This document shows positions 9,892-21,568 of a stretch of 64,000 nt of DNA, piece by piece. The stretch is from Rugalucina vietnamica. Its lineage: Eukaryota; Mollusca; Bivalvia; Lucinida; Lucinidae. The notes beneath the pieces are model-generated. The model worked only from the letters and a program-made list of their open reading frames with translations. It had not been told where the DNA came from and did not search any database. Made by a program: the position numbers and the translations under genes. Location of the stretch: the NCBI GenBank assembly GCA_964017185.1, contig OZ024870.1, forward strand, positions 57,972,312 through 58,036,311, in the 5' to 3' direction. Position 1 is the first letter of the stretch, and each line of letters opens with the position of its first letter.

Positions 9892-10625
9892 TACGAGGGT
9901 CATTCAATAAGTAATGCAGTATTGACCACATCTTTTTGTTTGAACACGTTATTAAAGTTTGATTTTGCTTTCTTGAAACATAAATTCAATTCGCCCTCTG
10001 CGAGACAGTTCAACACCTAGTCACATGCTCGACTTCCTGTTGCCTAGCAACAATAGAACACTAGGAAAAGGCACTTGGCCACGACTCTACAACCCGTTGC
10101 CATGGTAACAGGAAAACCAAATTAAACATATTCACTTTATTTTCTTACAACGAACTTAAAATAGTTGCATTTAGTGTTCAAGATAATGTAATCTGATCGA
10201 TATACTTGTATTTTAAATGACACCCAATCAAAGTTGAAAAAATGACTAAAATTTATCTTTCGAAGGGTGAAAAATGGGGGGTAGAGATACAATTTCTATT
10301 TATACGCCTATTTGTTTCTGCCACTGACGCTTTGTAAAGTACTTGCTATAAAATGCAATTCTCAGATAACATATTTCGTTGCCTAGCAACCAAAATCTAT
10401 GAAAAATGCATAAATCGTAATTGCATAGGTTCTGGCGATGCTAAGCAACAGTTGATAGCAAGCGTACGTAAGTCTACGTCGATGACTTTTCGTTTATGTG
10501 TGATGAAACCTTTAACAATGAATTAGAATCAACGAGAACTATATCAAAAGATAGACGATTATTTACCGTTATAATGTAAGGGAAGAGAAAGATGACTATG
10601 TCGTTGCACGTTTATTCTTCATGGT
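9892..10625. repeat. F8 element, mariner-like left TIR, X-box rich
   Basis: Starts TA followed by CGAGGGTCATTCAATAAG, like the intact TIR element at 55572. The interior has GTTGCCTAGCAAC (10039, 10378), GTTGCCATGGTAAC (10096) and GATGCTAAGCAAC (10437). No matching right TIR is visible before the poly(A) tract, so this copy is truncated or diverged. No transposase frame is open. Confidence 0.5.
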
Positions 10626-10648
10626 AAAAAAAAAAAAAAAAAAAAAAA
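10626..10648. repeat. poly(A) tract
   Basis: About 23 consecutive A residues, at the apparent end of the F8 copy. Confidence 0.9.
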
Positions 10649-10824
10649 CAGACCAATAGGGTCATTCGTTACATCGTGATCTTTTGGGCCGTGTGAGTAA
10701 CGTACGTAAAACAAGCAAGAATATAAGCTAAATGGTTCTTAATTAAAAACAAAAAAATGAAACCATTAGAATGCAGGAAATATAAATGCACATGTATACA
10801 TATTCTAACAATCTTCGACCATAT

Positions 10825-11058
10825 GAGCCGCGACGCGTGAAAACCGGTCTTCGGGGTTTCCGACCAGATCCGACACAAACCGGCCTGAACAGTCTCAGAA
10901 AAAGGCTAGAAGCTTGAAATTTCGGATTTAGAAAGATGATGTATTGTACTATCCGTGTAGCAAAAACAAAGGCGCTAATCAGCTGTGCAGTTACTGCACA
11001 GCTGATCTGCGCCTTTGTTTTCGCATAGGCAATAATCCTGTTTTCTCACGACGCAGCG
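10825..11058 (+). repeat. F1 MITE copy 4
   Basis: GAGCCGCGACGCGTGAAAACC at the left, GTTTTCTCACGACGCAGCGC at the right. Central stem variant CTGTGCAGTTACTGCACAG. Confidence 0.85.
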
Positions 11059-11955
11059 CATATATAATCCTCTTAAAGACTTGAAATAATGTAACATTTT
11101 GCCAGAAGTTTAAAACACCTTCTGTTAATCGTATAACTCAATGCGTTTCATTTTACACTTGCTTGTGAAATTATTAAGTTAAAAAATGAGCTAACCTTTG
11201 CATGTCCTTACTCTGGCACTACTCTCCACTTATTGGCGATCTAAGTTGACCTTGCCGTAAAATAGGTCAAGGTCATCCCAGGATCATGATTTATAAAAAA
11301 TTCGTAGGGCTCCATTGCCTGATGAGCTAAACTTTGCATGTCCTCAGTCTGGTACTGCATTCCATTGGAATTAATGTTATATTGGATATACGCTTTCCAC
11401 ATTATTCAGACGTTTACATGCATGTATCTCTACTGAGAATCACATGGTATTGTAAACATACAAACCGAGAAATGATCAGTGACACAAATTGCAATTGAGG
11501 CCGAAGTTGAGGTTAGATTTTCGTGTTTTCTCCTATAGCGTTTACTCTGTTGACTGATAGATAGGTGCAGGCAATGCAGAAATTTAACATTTATTGAAAA
11601 AAAGTTCTACTGTACAAGAAATCCCGGTTATTTCTTTTTCGCAAACACGTCAATGTTATTGTGGTGGAAGTGATGAGTGTTCATTTTTCGGAAGTGTTTG
11701 CGAAAACGAAAATCTAGCCTAAACTTCTGCCTCAATTGCAATGTGTGTCACCGATCATTTATGGGTTGTATCTTTACAATTGCGATATTAGATGCTACAT
11801 TTTCTTAGGAAAGGAGTCAGTGCGTGTCTAATATAGCTTGTCCCCATGCAAAAGAGCCACTAGTACCATTTTAACAACTGCGGTATGGTACGGTCGGGGC
11901 GCGAACCAACGCCATAACCTTCTGAGCTCTCGCGGACTTTTGTCAGAAATAATCT
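11059..11955. other. Non-coding stretch with foldback and SINE relics
   Basis: Around 11480-11770 an inverted pair is visible: TGATCAGTGACACAAATTGC with AATTGAGGC on the left and GCAATGTGTGTCACCGATCA with GCCTCAATT on the right, suggesting a degraded foldback element of about 290 bp. At about 11880-11935 a minus-strand B-box-like GGTTCGCGCCCC occurs within a tRNA-like relic. No gene. Confidence 0.45.
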
Positions 11956-12190
11956 GAGCCGCGACGCGAGAAAACCGGTCTTCGGGGTTTCCGACAAGGT
12001 CTGACACAAACCGGCCTGTGCAGTCACAGAAGCAGGCTAGAAGTTTGAAATTTCGGATTTAAGTAGAAGAGGAATTGTACTATCCGTGTAGCGAAAACAA
12101 AGGCGCTGATCAGCTTCGCGGTTACCGCGAAGCTGATCTGCGCCTTTGTTTTCGCATAGGCAAAAATCCGGTTTTCTCACGACGCGGCTC
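11956..12190 (+). repeat. F1 MITE copy 5 (best preserved)
   Basis: Both TIRs are intact: GAGCCGCGACGCGAGAAAACC at the left and its complement GGTTTTCTCACGACGCGGCTC at the right. The central hairpin carries the CTTCGCGG/CCGCGAAG stem. This is a good consensus copy of 235 bp. Confidence 0.9.
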
Positions 12191-12543
12191 ATCTGTCGGT
12201 ATTTAGTCCCTAGATTTATCGCTTAAAAACCTGCAAATCGGATTACGTATCGGTAAAATCAACCAAAATATTGGCCAGTTATCTAGAGCTCTGTATCATC
12301 TATCCTCCGCTGTGGGAGTGGTAGGGAGCTGGTTCGCGGTCCGGCTGCGTGCCCGCAAACTCCTTAAAACGGGACCAGTGGGACTCGCTTGCAGACTAAT
12401 TTTTGCCTTGCTTTGTATCCAATAACATAAGACAGTCACTAGACGTCGCCAGCATTATATCGAAAGTCAAGTGTTTAACGTCGCGCACCAATTATGAAAA
12501 CCGATTGCTAGCACATATTAATTGAGTTTCGGTTTGGCAATGA

Positions 12544-12588
12544 CCCAGCGGGCACATGACGTCAAAATGACGTCATTTGCCTGCTGGG
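12544..12588. repeat. 45-bp palindrome with two CRE sites
   Basis: Arms CCCAGCGGGCA-C-ATGACGTCA and TGACGTCAT-T-TGCCTGCTGGG form an almost perfect inverted repeat with two TGACGTCA sites (12557-12564 and 12568-12575). It is probably a minimal foldback element. Confidence 0.65.
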
Positions 12589-12708
12589 AATTGATTGTTT
12601 CATTTCTATAGCACGACAAGGCAGGGGAGTACGAGGAAACAAAAACATTGCGAATTTTCTTCCAAGGCTGGATTATTCTTTTTTAGATCATTTCTCTCCA
12701 ACATATTT

Positions 12709-12918
12709 GAGCCATGTCATGAGAAAACCAACAATGTGGTTTTTAAACAGGTCGTCTGTACCGTTACAGAAGTTGACTAGAAGCTTGAAATTTTGAATTT
12801 AGAAAGTAAAAGCATTGTACTATCCGTGTAGCGAAAACGAAGGCGCTGATCAGCGTCTTTGTTTTTGCATATGCAAATTCCCAGAGTGCAAATTATTGGT
12901 TTTCTCATGATGCGGCTC
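12709..12918 (+). repeat. F1 MITE copy 6, hairpin tip deleted
   Basis: GAGCCATGTCATGAGAAAACC and GGTTTTCTCATGATGCGGCTC TIRs. The centre reads GGCGCTGATCAGCGTCTTTG: the variable inner stem is missing although the outer stem remains. Confidence 0.8.
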
Positions 12919-13178
12919 ATTTATGTCATTTAAGACCCATGCTTTGTAAAAATAAGGAGATTGTCTTGATACTACAAATACCAAAAGTAAATATTTTGAA
13001 GTTTCGTAGTTGAAGAACGCCTTTAGGCATTTCAATTTACTTTATAATAACTGCAAAACGACAAGGGTGATTTAAACGATTGATATAACACGATTTAATC
13101 AACAAATGCCTTAAGGATTATTACCATTCCTAAAGCAAATATAATGCAATGCAATACGAAATGACCATCAACTATGTT

Positions 13179-13455
13179 GTAACATTACGAAAACTTGCCC
13201 ATGCAATAAACAGAGATTTTTTTTGCTTTAAAAATTGAAAATTTTCAACTGAAAAAATTTGATATTTTTCTTATTTTTGCTCAAAACATAGATTGTGCGT
13301 ACACGTTAGAACCGCCTCGCCGAGGCGGTTCTAACGAGTACCCACAATCTATGTTTTGGAGCAAAAATAAGAAAAATAGGTATACCCCTGCGTACCCCAG
13401 TTTTACAATATAAAAATGGGGTTTAAGGGGGTATTCATTGCATGGACATGTTTTC
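13179..13455 (+). repeat. F2 MITE copy, full length
   Basis: Runs from ACATTACGAAAACTTGCCC to GCATGGACATGTTTTCCTG with an intact GTTAGAACCGCCTCG / CGAGGCGGTTCTAAC palindrome. It serves as the F2 consensus copy at about 277 bp. Confidence 0.9.
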
Positions 13456-14035
13456 CTGATAAGCTTTACATTGCTTTAATATTGTTTAATTGTTGATAAC
13501 TAAGATTCGACCGAGTCCTAAAAATAACATCTGCCTTACACCAAAAGACAAACTATGGGCAAAGTAACTGAATGGTTCTTTTTGTACTTCTTAATCTTTA
13601 AATTGGTTAGGGTGGCCAAACTTAAATTTCCTACTTTTCCACAATTCAAATTTAATTCAAATCAATTGCAAATTGATCTGGTCAACCCTGAAGAGAACCA
13701 ACAATAAGTGGCCAAATTTGTTGATTTCAATTGTGTACCAATCTAACTTACTTTATATATCAATCACCACATGAAAATTGTTAGGAAGATTATTTTTATT
13801 ATTTTTATGTTGGCAAGTTGAAAGGGTAATCTCTTCACTACTTAACAATGAAGTTAACAGTCCATCAATGAATTTATATAGAATGTTTGCAACATCAGAA
13901 AGAACTTAGGTGTTATGTTGCCCACACTTATGTCACCACGGCTGTAAAGCAAATATCATGTTAATGTTATCCCTATGTTGTTGTGTCTGTGTACGTTTGA
14001 CTTGTTCTCATAACGAAAACGCATATATTTCTCAT
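13456..14035. other. AT-rich DNA without recognised feature
   Basis: No TIR, splice-bounded exon or tandem repeat was seen. Only short chance frames are open. Confidence 0.4.
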
Positions 14036-14150
14036 GTTGTAAAAATTGAAAATTTTCAGTATGTTTTGAGCAAAAATAAGCATATCAAATCAATTCTACT
14101 GAAAATTTTCAATTTTTACAACATAAGAAATGTGTTTTCATAAACATAAA
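14036..14150. repeat. F2 relic
   Basis: Inverted ATTGAAAATTTTCAGTA / TACTGAAAATTTTCAAT flank a TTTTGAGCAAAAATAAG piece. The central palindrome is lost. Confidence 0.55.
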
Positions 14151-15529
14151 CCTTCTGGTTCCTTTTGCATATTCCCAGCAAGCTAGGACCGTGTCGATGG
14201 ACAGTAATTTTGTCAATATTTACCCGAAAAGATAATTCCACGACAACTGTTTGCTTGTTTATGGTGTAACATGCTTGATTTTATCAGGGGTGTCGCTCCA
14301 TGTGGTTGGAAGGATATAAAGTGGACGAAAAATGGAAAAATAGTGGTCCCAGATATTCGTGTTGACAGATTTTCCGTTCAATGCGCTAAAGCCCTGTCAA
14401 AGTTGTGTTCGACCATGCATATTTCTACGATCATTCCTGGCACTGAAAGGAGTTAAATTATTAATAAACAGCACTGCATTGTCGGATTTTTCAGTAGATC
14501 AGTAATAAAGAAATGAATATTGATAAAAGTCTCCGAGACATACCTGTGTTTACTGTTTTTCCACCTAGAGGGCTAGCTCGTGAGTTCCCGGATGTGTCGA
14601 GGGGAACAAAATTCCGCTGACTCTTTTTGGAACTAGTTCCCCTAATTACCACCCGTGTATAAGCTGTTCGTATAACACTTAATATACACAGCCTTGCATG
14701 TTGCATTATCGTTTCTTCTTTATTTATTTATTTTTTTTTATTTTTATTTAATTTATTTCATTTATTGTTGGCATTTTAACCTTTATAAGCAGGATAAATT
14801 ACAGGCTTTGGGAGTTCAATTTCAATATATTTGTGCTATTTCAGTAATTATGAAGATTTGAAATTTAAAGCTCAGCTAAGCTGAGCATGAAACAAGTTTC
14901 ACGTATAACCTCGGGGCCAGGTGAATGTTTGGAAAATGCAGCAGAATTAATACCGGCAGTATAGCTGCATGGTAACATCAAGCCACTTTGTATCATGCTT
15001 CAATCTGGTGCCGAAATAATTCACGTATTATATTAGAAGTGCTTTCCGATTAATCAGAAACTAGTTGAAACTGTGGGAAAATGCAGACATTTTCACCAGG
15101 CGATAAGGGTGTATTTTCCGTTGACGCCGTTATTTTAGGGGCGGGGGGAGGGGGGGTGATTGGTTGCAAACATAATAGAGATACAGAGAACTGCAGCAGA
15201 AGTGTTCCGTCGTAGACAAAACACGATTCATCCGAGAAAGCAGCGCGAATGTGTAAATATTGCCCTTACCCCATCTTTTAGGTACTTCCTTTTTGTTTTC
15301 AAAATCACTCAATTCTGAAACAGCTTTTTTGCATTCAAAAAGTCTTAAAACGTGGCTGCATTTTCTTTTTCCTTTCTTTTTTTTCTTTTCTTTTTTTTTT
15401 CAATCTCTCCCATGTCCAAAGATTATCTTGAATATGCATTTTGCATGTACAAGGAAGGTATTTCCAGAACCCTTCAATTGAAAATCTGTCAAATCTATGA
15501 AAAAGTTCAGTAAGCTTTTGGACCTATAA
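14151..15529. other. Intergenic DNA, one weak exon-like frame
   Basis: At about 14289-14456 an open frame follows a TTTTATCAG acceptor-like site and encodes CGWKDIKWTKNGKIVVPD, with a more protein-like composition than its neighbours. It is not recognised and no partner exon is seen. A T/TTTA-rich tract at 14710-14765 and a T-rich tract at 15360-15405 are simple sequence. Confidence 0.3.
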
Positions 15530-18500
15530 TATATAGGCTGCTAGCCAGAGGGTCGATTGCTCCCCCACCCCCAGAGAATTTTGCAGACATACCCTATCGT
15601 AAAGAACAATTCAAGCTGAGTAGAATAAGAGATGTTTGCACCCTGAGCGTTAGGGCGTTATCCTGTAACGGCCTGTTACATATGTTACCTAAACAAAATT
15701 AAGAAATTATGATATGGTGTTTTCAGCTACAGAAAAATGACAATAGTTTATCATTTTACTCAACTTTTTCATACTGTCTGCTTGCTGTATGTCTATACCA
15801 CATATTAAAATCGTTTGAACAAAAATTTAACTCACACTTACTGTAACATACGTAACGTAATTAAAGATACCCTTTGAAAATACCACTTTTGAGTGATATC
15901 ATTTACTAATACTGTTGTACTATGCATTTTCCGAAGATATGAGATTTATTTCAATCAGCATGTTCAATTGGCAGATAGAAAAACCAAGGTTTGTTTTCCT
16001 GTCATGTATATATTGCCTTTAATGAAGTATTTAGTAACCCTACCCTCAGTTTCAAATGCGAACTATTCTATTGCAATGAACGTGAAGTATGTAAAATACT
16101 TGAAACTGGTGGATATATCATAGTTTCTTGCTTTTTTTTATCATGGACCATGGCTCTAGGGATCTGTAACCAAGTATCTTGGATCAAAGATTTTGATCCA
16201 GAATGTAACATATGTAACATACATGTAATGAATAACGAAGGGAATTGTACATAGCATGAATGCCAGTACATGCCAGTCTAATGCTCTATTCCATTAGATA
16301 TTTTGCAAACATATATCTTAAATGACAATTCAAGTTTGCTCCAATAAGAGATGTTTGCTTTATGTACATTGGAGCATGTGTCTGTTACAGTATGTTACAT
16401 ATGTTACCATAATATGTTTTAAAAATAATGATATGGCAATTTCGGCGTCAGAAAAATAAGATTTTTATTATTCCGGTTATTTTTAGTTACACACTCCTGC
16501 TTTTTTTTTCAAATATATGTGATTTTTTTCATTACCATGTTCAATGGAGGAGATAGAAAATTCCTATACTGTATATATTATACAAAATGAGTTATTTAGC
16601 CACCCTACCAGCAGTTTCAAAAGCCAAATATTGTATTGCTAATTACGTAAAACGTGTAAATAATCGTTTCTAATGGCTATATTTAATGTTGTTTATTATT
16701 TGCATATATTTCATGCTTATGGAGAACTATAGTTCTGAGTGGGTATCACTAAGTATCTAGGCTCAGACATCTTAATGAGGAATGTAACGTATGTAACATA
16801 TACGTATGAATAAAGAATGACGTGGTCTACTGTAGATTTAAATGATGCTATTTCAAAAATAGTGTCAACACTTCAAGTTTCCCTATGAATAATTTAGTTT
16901 TGGTGTAAAACAAAACTAGAAATCTTATTCAGTTCTGATAATCATGTCTTTGGACCCTATAAATACTATTTTTAAACGTTTAGAAATCTCTTTAAAATGC
17001 AGAAAAATTAGGGTATTACTACAAAATCGTTTGTACCTGTTATGTTTTAAAATAGACCTAGAATGCTGAAATTGGTATCAAATAAATGCGACGGCAATGG
17101 ACTAATGCCCTCAGTCCTCTAAATACATCATCTGCATTTAAGTTTTATGAATATTAATGAAAACTTTAGAATTTAGAGAAAATGCATAACAAATAAGCAG
17201 GTATAACTACAAAATGATTATGTTTTTCAGCAAGCTAAAGTCTGAATGTGCTGAAAATGGCAAGGGCAATTTTTTATTACCCTTCTATAATAAAAATTCA
17301 TTTGATGAGCATTAATAAAATATAATGGTTAAATTAGATGTTGGCGATTAATCGCCGAAGAATTGAGGCGGGGCCCCTATCTAACCAGATGAATCTTGGC
17401 TACTGGAAGACCTAGGCAGCTGAAATTGGTATCGACTGGTTGCTAAGGCAATGTTCTTTAACCATATGATGTTATGAATAAATCACATGAATGTTTGTTT
17501 CATGAATTGCAACAAGAACTTCAGAAATAGAGAAAAATTGCAGAAACGTGAAGGGGTATACCAACAAAGTCACTTATATCTCCACTATCAATAGCTGTCG
17601 AGTAGTCAAAATTGCATCAAATGTTACTATCTGGTCACTTTAATAATGAATTGTTGTCATGTTATCACAAAATATATGAATTATTGTCATGTTGTCATGT
17701 ATACATACCACAAAACATATGAGGTTCAAGCAAAGATACACTCGTCCCTTTGCTGGACACCCTTAATTTTTTGCTATTTACCATTTTTATCAACGATTTA
17801 TGAATATCCATGAAAGTAATTCTGATATGATTTGTATATATGAGCACTGGGAAATGGTGCATTGTCCAAGCAAATATCTGATACCAATTAAGCCCTCTAA
17901 GGCAATGAGCAGCCGGGATATAAGTGATTTTGTTGGTTTATCTCTTCATTTTTCTCTTCTCCAGTCTGTAAAAATTGCATTAATATTCATTAAACTTTTA
18001 TTCATTTATTCAAAAGTTTATTCATTTATCAGACTAGAAGACAAATTGCATAGCCCAAAGCATCAAGCTGCTACAACTTTTATCATTCTAGGTCTATTGA
18101 CATGCCAGACACTAGTAATTATGTACTAAGTATAAATGTTATTTTCCCGCGATTTTCCAATTTTTTCATAGTTTTTTTTTTATATCGATATTGATAAATA
18201 TGCAAATGAGATAATTTTCAAATAGACCCAAAACATCTGTAAAATTGTCATGTATAACCTATGTGCAACGATGATAGCTTGGGTCTGAAAGACGGTTTTA
18301 TGGGTTTTTAATGATTTTTTGGCCATTTTAATGTTTAAATTAAAATCCACAAATATGCAAATAAGATAATATGCATAACTTACCTTAAGATGAAACGGCT
18401 ATAGCTTTAAAATGAAACCAAGTTCAGTGGTTTATGATAAGTCATAACGTATATATGATCAATTTTGTATGTCAAATTAACCCGATGCGGTATTGGTAAC

Positions 18501-19110
18501 ACTGTAACATTACATGAAATCTAAATATAAAAAACTTGGCGTTACACCGTTACAACTGAGGCACTTCTAGCAAATGAAAATAACACAAGCATGTCATTCT
18601 TACCTTGCACATTGGTGTTTGCAGCTTTGTAATCCACAGAAACTATTACAGAAACCCTTATTTGTTTACAAATGTAAATCATTAAAACCCCATAAAACCG
18701 TCTTCCACAGAAACTATTACTGAAAACCTTATTTGTTTATAAATGTAAATTCGCATATTTTTGTTACATACATTACATACGTTATACAGATATACGTTAT
18801 ACATACGTTATACCCATATATGTCAACTTGATAAAATTATGCATCCCACATATCTTTCTCGAAGAATCTTGCAGAAAAATGGTAGAATTATGGTAAAACT
18901 ACCTATTGTTCATTCTCAATCAAAGAATACCGCAAATATAATAAGCTGGTAACAGTTGTTATTTTTAAATAGCTGTTACACCGTAACGCCCCGGCGTACA
19001 AAGTGCAAACATCTCTCTTTTGAATCAGAAAAGACTGCTCTTTAAGATAGACTATGTCTGCAAAATTCCCTAGGGGGGGGGGGGGAGCAGGACCTTTTTC
19101 AGCCAGAAGT
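15530..19110. mobile_element. Large TIR element without transposase (about 3.6 kb)
   Basis: The left end (GGCTGCTAGCCAGAGGG, GCTCCCCC, AATTTTGCAGACATA, then AGAGATGTTTGCAC at about 15632) is the inverted complement of the right end (GTGCAAACATCTCT at about 18999, TATGTCTGCAAAATT, GGGGGAGCAGGACC, CAGCCAGAAG). The TIRs exceed 100 bp and are diverged. Subterminal repeats built on GTTACATATGTTACC recur at about 15675, 16205 and 16390, and GTTACACCGTTAC lies near the right end. The interior is AT-rich with loose repeats of a CTGAAATTGGTATC phrase. No frame encodes a recognisable transposase, so it is non-autonomous or dead. The superfamily is not assigned. Confidence 0.6.
16960..17640. repeat. Diverged tandem repeats inside the TIR element
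   Basis: Units of roughly 180-200 bp can be aligned by the phrases AGAAAAATT/GCAGAAA, GGTATAACTACAAAAT or GGGTATTACTACAAAATC, and CTGAAATTGGTATC with a nearby GGCAATG. They have drifted strongly. Confidence 0.4.
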
Positions 19111-19197
19111 CTAATATATGTGGAAATGGCTGTTTACTTGGTTAACTGGCTAACCGTATGTTGTCTTTGCATCATTACCTTATTGTCAGTTTGGTTG

Positions 19198-19505
19198 TTG
19201 TCACGAAAACATGTCCATTTAATGTATACCCCCTTGAACCCCACTTTTATATAGTAAAATGTGATTTGCAGCGGTATCCCTATTTTTCTTATTTTTGCTC
19301 AAAAACATAGATTGTGGGTACTCGTTAGAACCGCCTCGCAGATTGTGGGTACTCGTTAGAACCGCATCGCAGAGGCGGTTCTACCGAGTACCCACAATCT
19401 ATGTTTTTGAGCAAAAATAAGAAAAATAAATAAAAAATCCACTGAAAATTTTAATTTTTCACAACTTTAAAAATCGCTGTATATTGCATGGGCATGTTTT
19501 CGTTA
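19198..19505 (-). repeat. F2 MITE copy, reverse, with internal duplication
   Basis: CACGAAAACATGTCCATTT at the left, GCATGGGCATGTTTTCG at the right. The central arm CAGATTGTGGGTACTCG + TTAGAACCGC is present twice in tandem on one side of the palindrome. Confidence 0.85.
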
Positions 19506-19587
19506 TGTTAATACCCACCTTGGGTTTTAGAGCTGGACTTTGGTTCTCATTGCAACAGTTCCTGATCATTGCTATTTTTTCACCATT

Positions 19588-19821
19588 GAGCCGTCTCGTG
19601 GGAAAACCAACAATCTGCATATGCGAAAACAAAGACGCAGATCAGCTTCGCGGTAACCGCGAAGCTGATCAGCGCCTTTGTTTTCGCTACTCGGATAGTA
19701 CAATTCCTCTTCTACTTATATCCGAAATTTCAAGCTTCTAGCTCTTTCCTGTGCTTGTACAGGTCGGTTTGTGTCGGACCTGTTCGGAAACCACATTGTT
19801 GGTTTTCCCACGAGGCGGCTC
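19588..19821 (-). repeat. F1 MITE copy 7, reverse
   Basis: Full copy with GAGCCGTCTCGTGGGAAAACC and GGTTTTCCCACGAGGCGGCTC. Stem variant CTTCGCGGTAACCGCGAAG. The internal blocks run in reverse order relative to copy 5. Confidence 0.85.
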
Positions 19822-20327
19822 ATATTATGAGTGCTGATTCTCACTACCGGGAATGTGTCGGCGTCTTCTCACAATTTGTGTATTGTTTTAACATCACCAC
19901 TTTGTAACATGTATAAATAATCAAATGAAAATTTGTTAAAATGTTAGTCATTATGTTAGCACTTGATCAGGATAAATAATAGCAACTAAAAGTACCTTTG
20001 CAATTCCGCATTTAAAATCCGTGTGAGGATCAAAATATTAAGAAAAAACGTCGCTTCCTAATGTTGTGACATATCCATCAAACGCAAAAACTACTGGCAA
20101 ATGTATGATTTCCCTAATGTCAATTGGCTTGAAAGTTTAATGAAATGCTCCAAACATTTTACCAAACCATATGAGTTGTGTAGTAATGGTGTGCAAACAC
20201 GTAAGAATTTGCAAGCTACGATTATATTTCTTGTATGCAAATGTGATTTTCCGTTTTAGAAAATTGTGACATATTTTCCGTTTCAGTAAAATAATCGCTC
20301 ATATTTCGAAAAATATAAAGTTAAGAA

Positions 20328-20366
<39 letters not shown>

Positions 20367-20926
20367 GTATTAGTCAACTCCATGTGTATTTGTTTATATA
20401 ACTATAAATTAAAATGATGTGATGCGCAACATAAACTAAATTGATTACCATGGAAACTTAGCTTATCACAGTTAAAAGTTCTTAAAAACTCAAAGTTTAC
20501 AGGTTGAGACATACGTTAATCGCTTTATCCTAGGTCGTTCTAGTCAACGCATTTAAGAATACAAATGTACGCCACATCCAGAAATCATTTGCAAAAACAC
20601 AGAATGCTTCGACGGAATAATTACCGAGCTATGTTTACTTGATTGCTCGGTAGTGCAGACCGTTGTTACAAGTTTACAGTCCGGTTTTTAGACAAAATCG
20701 CAGCGAAAATCGGAACCACGCTAAAATGCGACGCAGCAAAATATAAAGTCAACATTTATCGGATTGCACATTTCAAAACGAGTATTTTGTTGAAATTTGA
20801 GCAGAATGCCACCACAAATAAGCATGTTACACGTACATTCATAAATCGTTATGTCGACTTTTCCGTATGACGGCAGCTCCTGATGCAACGTCTAAACAAT
20901 TAATAATAGCCATCTCAGAAACGCAG
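19822..20926. other. AT-rich intergenic DNA with a poly(A) tract
   Basis: A run of about 35 A lies at 20329-20364. The rest has no recognised exon. A 75-codon open frame from 20643 has no family resemblance. Confidence 0.4.
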
Positions 20927-21512
20927 AAATTTTGTTTGTTTGAATTAATGTTTGATTTAATCTTTAACGTCCAAGTCAACAGCAATGGTCATGTCGGGAA
21001 GTTACCTCCATTTAATGGGACTTTTATCCAACATTAAGATGTCATGACACTCAAAATGTGCTTCATAATTATAACCACCCAAGCGAACCAATAAGTCTTA
21101 TATGTATGGGTGGGTTGACTAAACCACTTTTCCTGGGCAGGCTCAGACTTGAGTGGTTAACCAGTAATCAGATGGTCGGTCAGCAGTTTAGAAGCTTTGC
21201 TTGGGGGCACAAGCAGCCCATCACGCAGAAATTTTGTTTGTTTGAATTAATGCTTGAATAAATGCTTTACGTCCAAGTCAACAGCAATGTTCATGTCGGA
21301 TAGTTATCTCCATTTTATGGACCTTTTATCCAACATTAGGATGTCATTACCATGACTCAAAATGTGCTTTATAAATATAATCACCCAAGCAAACCAATAA
21401 GTCTTATTATAAACATGTATGTATGGATGGGTTGACTAAATCACTTTTCTTGGGCAGGCTCAAGTTTGAGGTTAACCAGTAATCAGATGGTCGGTCAGTA
21501 GTTTAGAAGATT

Positions 21513-21517
<5 letters not shown>
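20921..21517 (+). repeat. F7 repeat, two tandem monomers of 302 bp
   Basis: ACGCAGAAATTTTGTTTGTT occurs at 20921 and again at 21223, giving a 302-bp unit. Each unit has CTTTACGTCCAAGTCAACAGC (or close), CATGTCGG, AACATTA.GATGTCAT, AACCAATAAGTCTTAT, CTGGGCAGGCTCA and AACCAGTAATCAGATGGTCGG. F7 sequence also appears at 45690, 47532, 52478 and 53978. Confidence 0.75.

Positions 21518-21567
<50 letters not shown>
21518..21567. repeat. poly(T) tract
   Basis: About 50 T residues truncating the second F7 monomer. Lysine- or phenylalanine-only frames across it are artefacts of the homopolymer. Confidence 0.95.
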
Positions 21568-21568
<1 letters not shown>

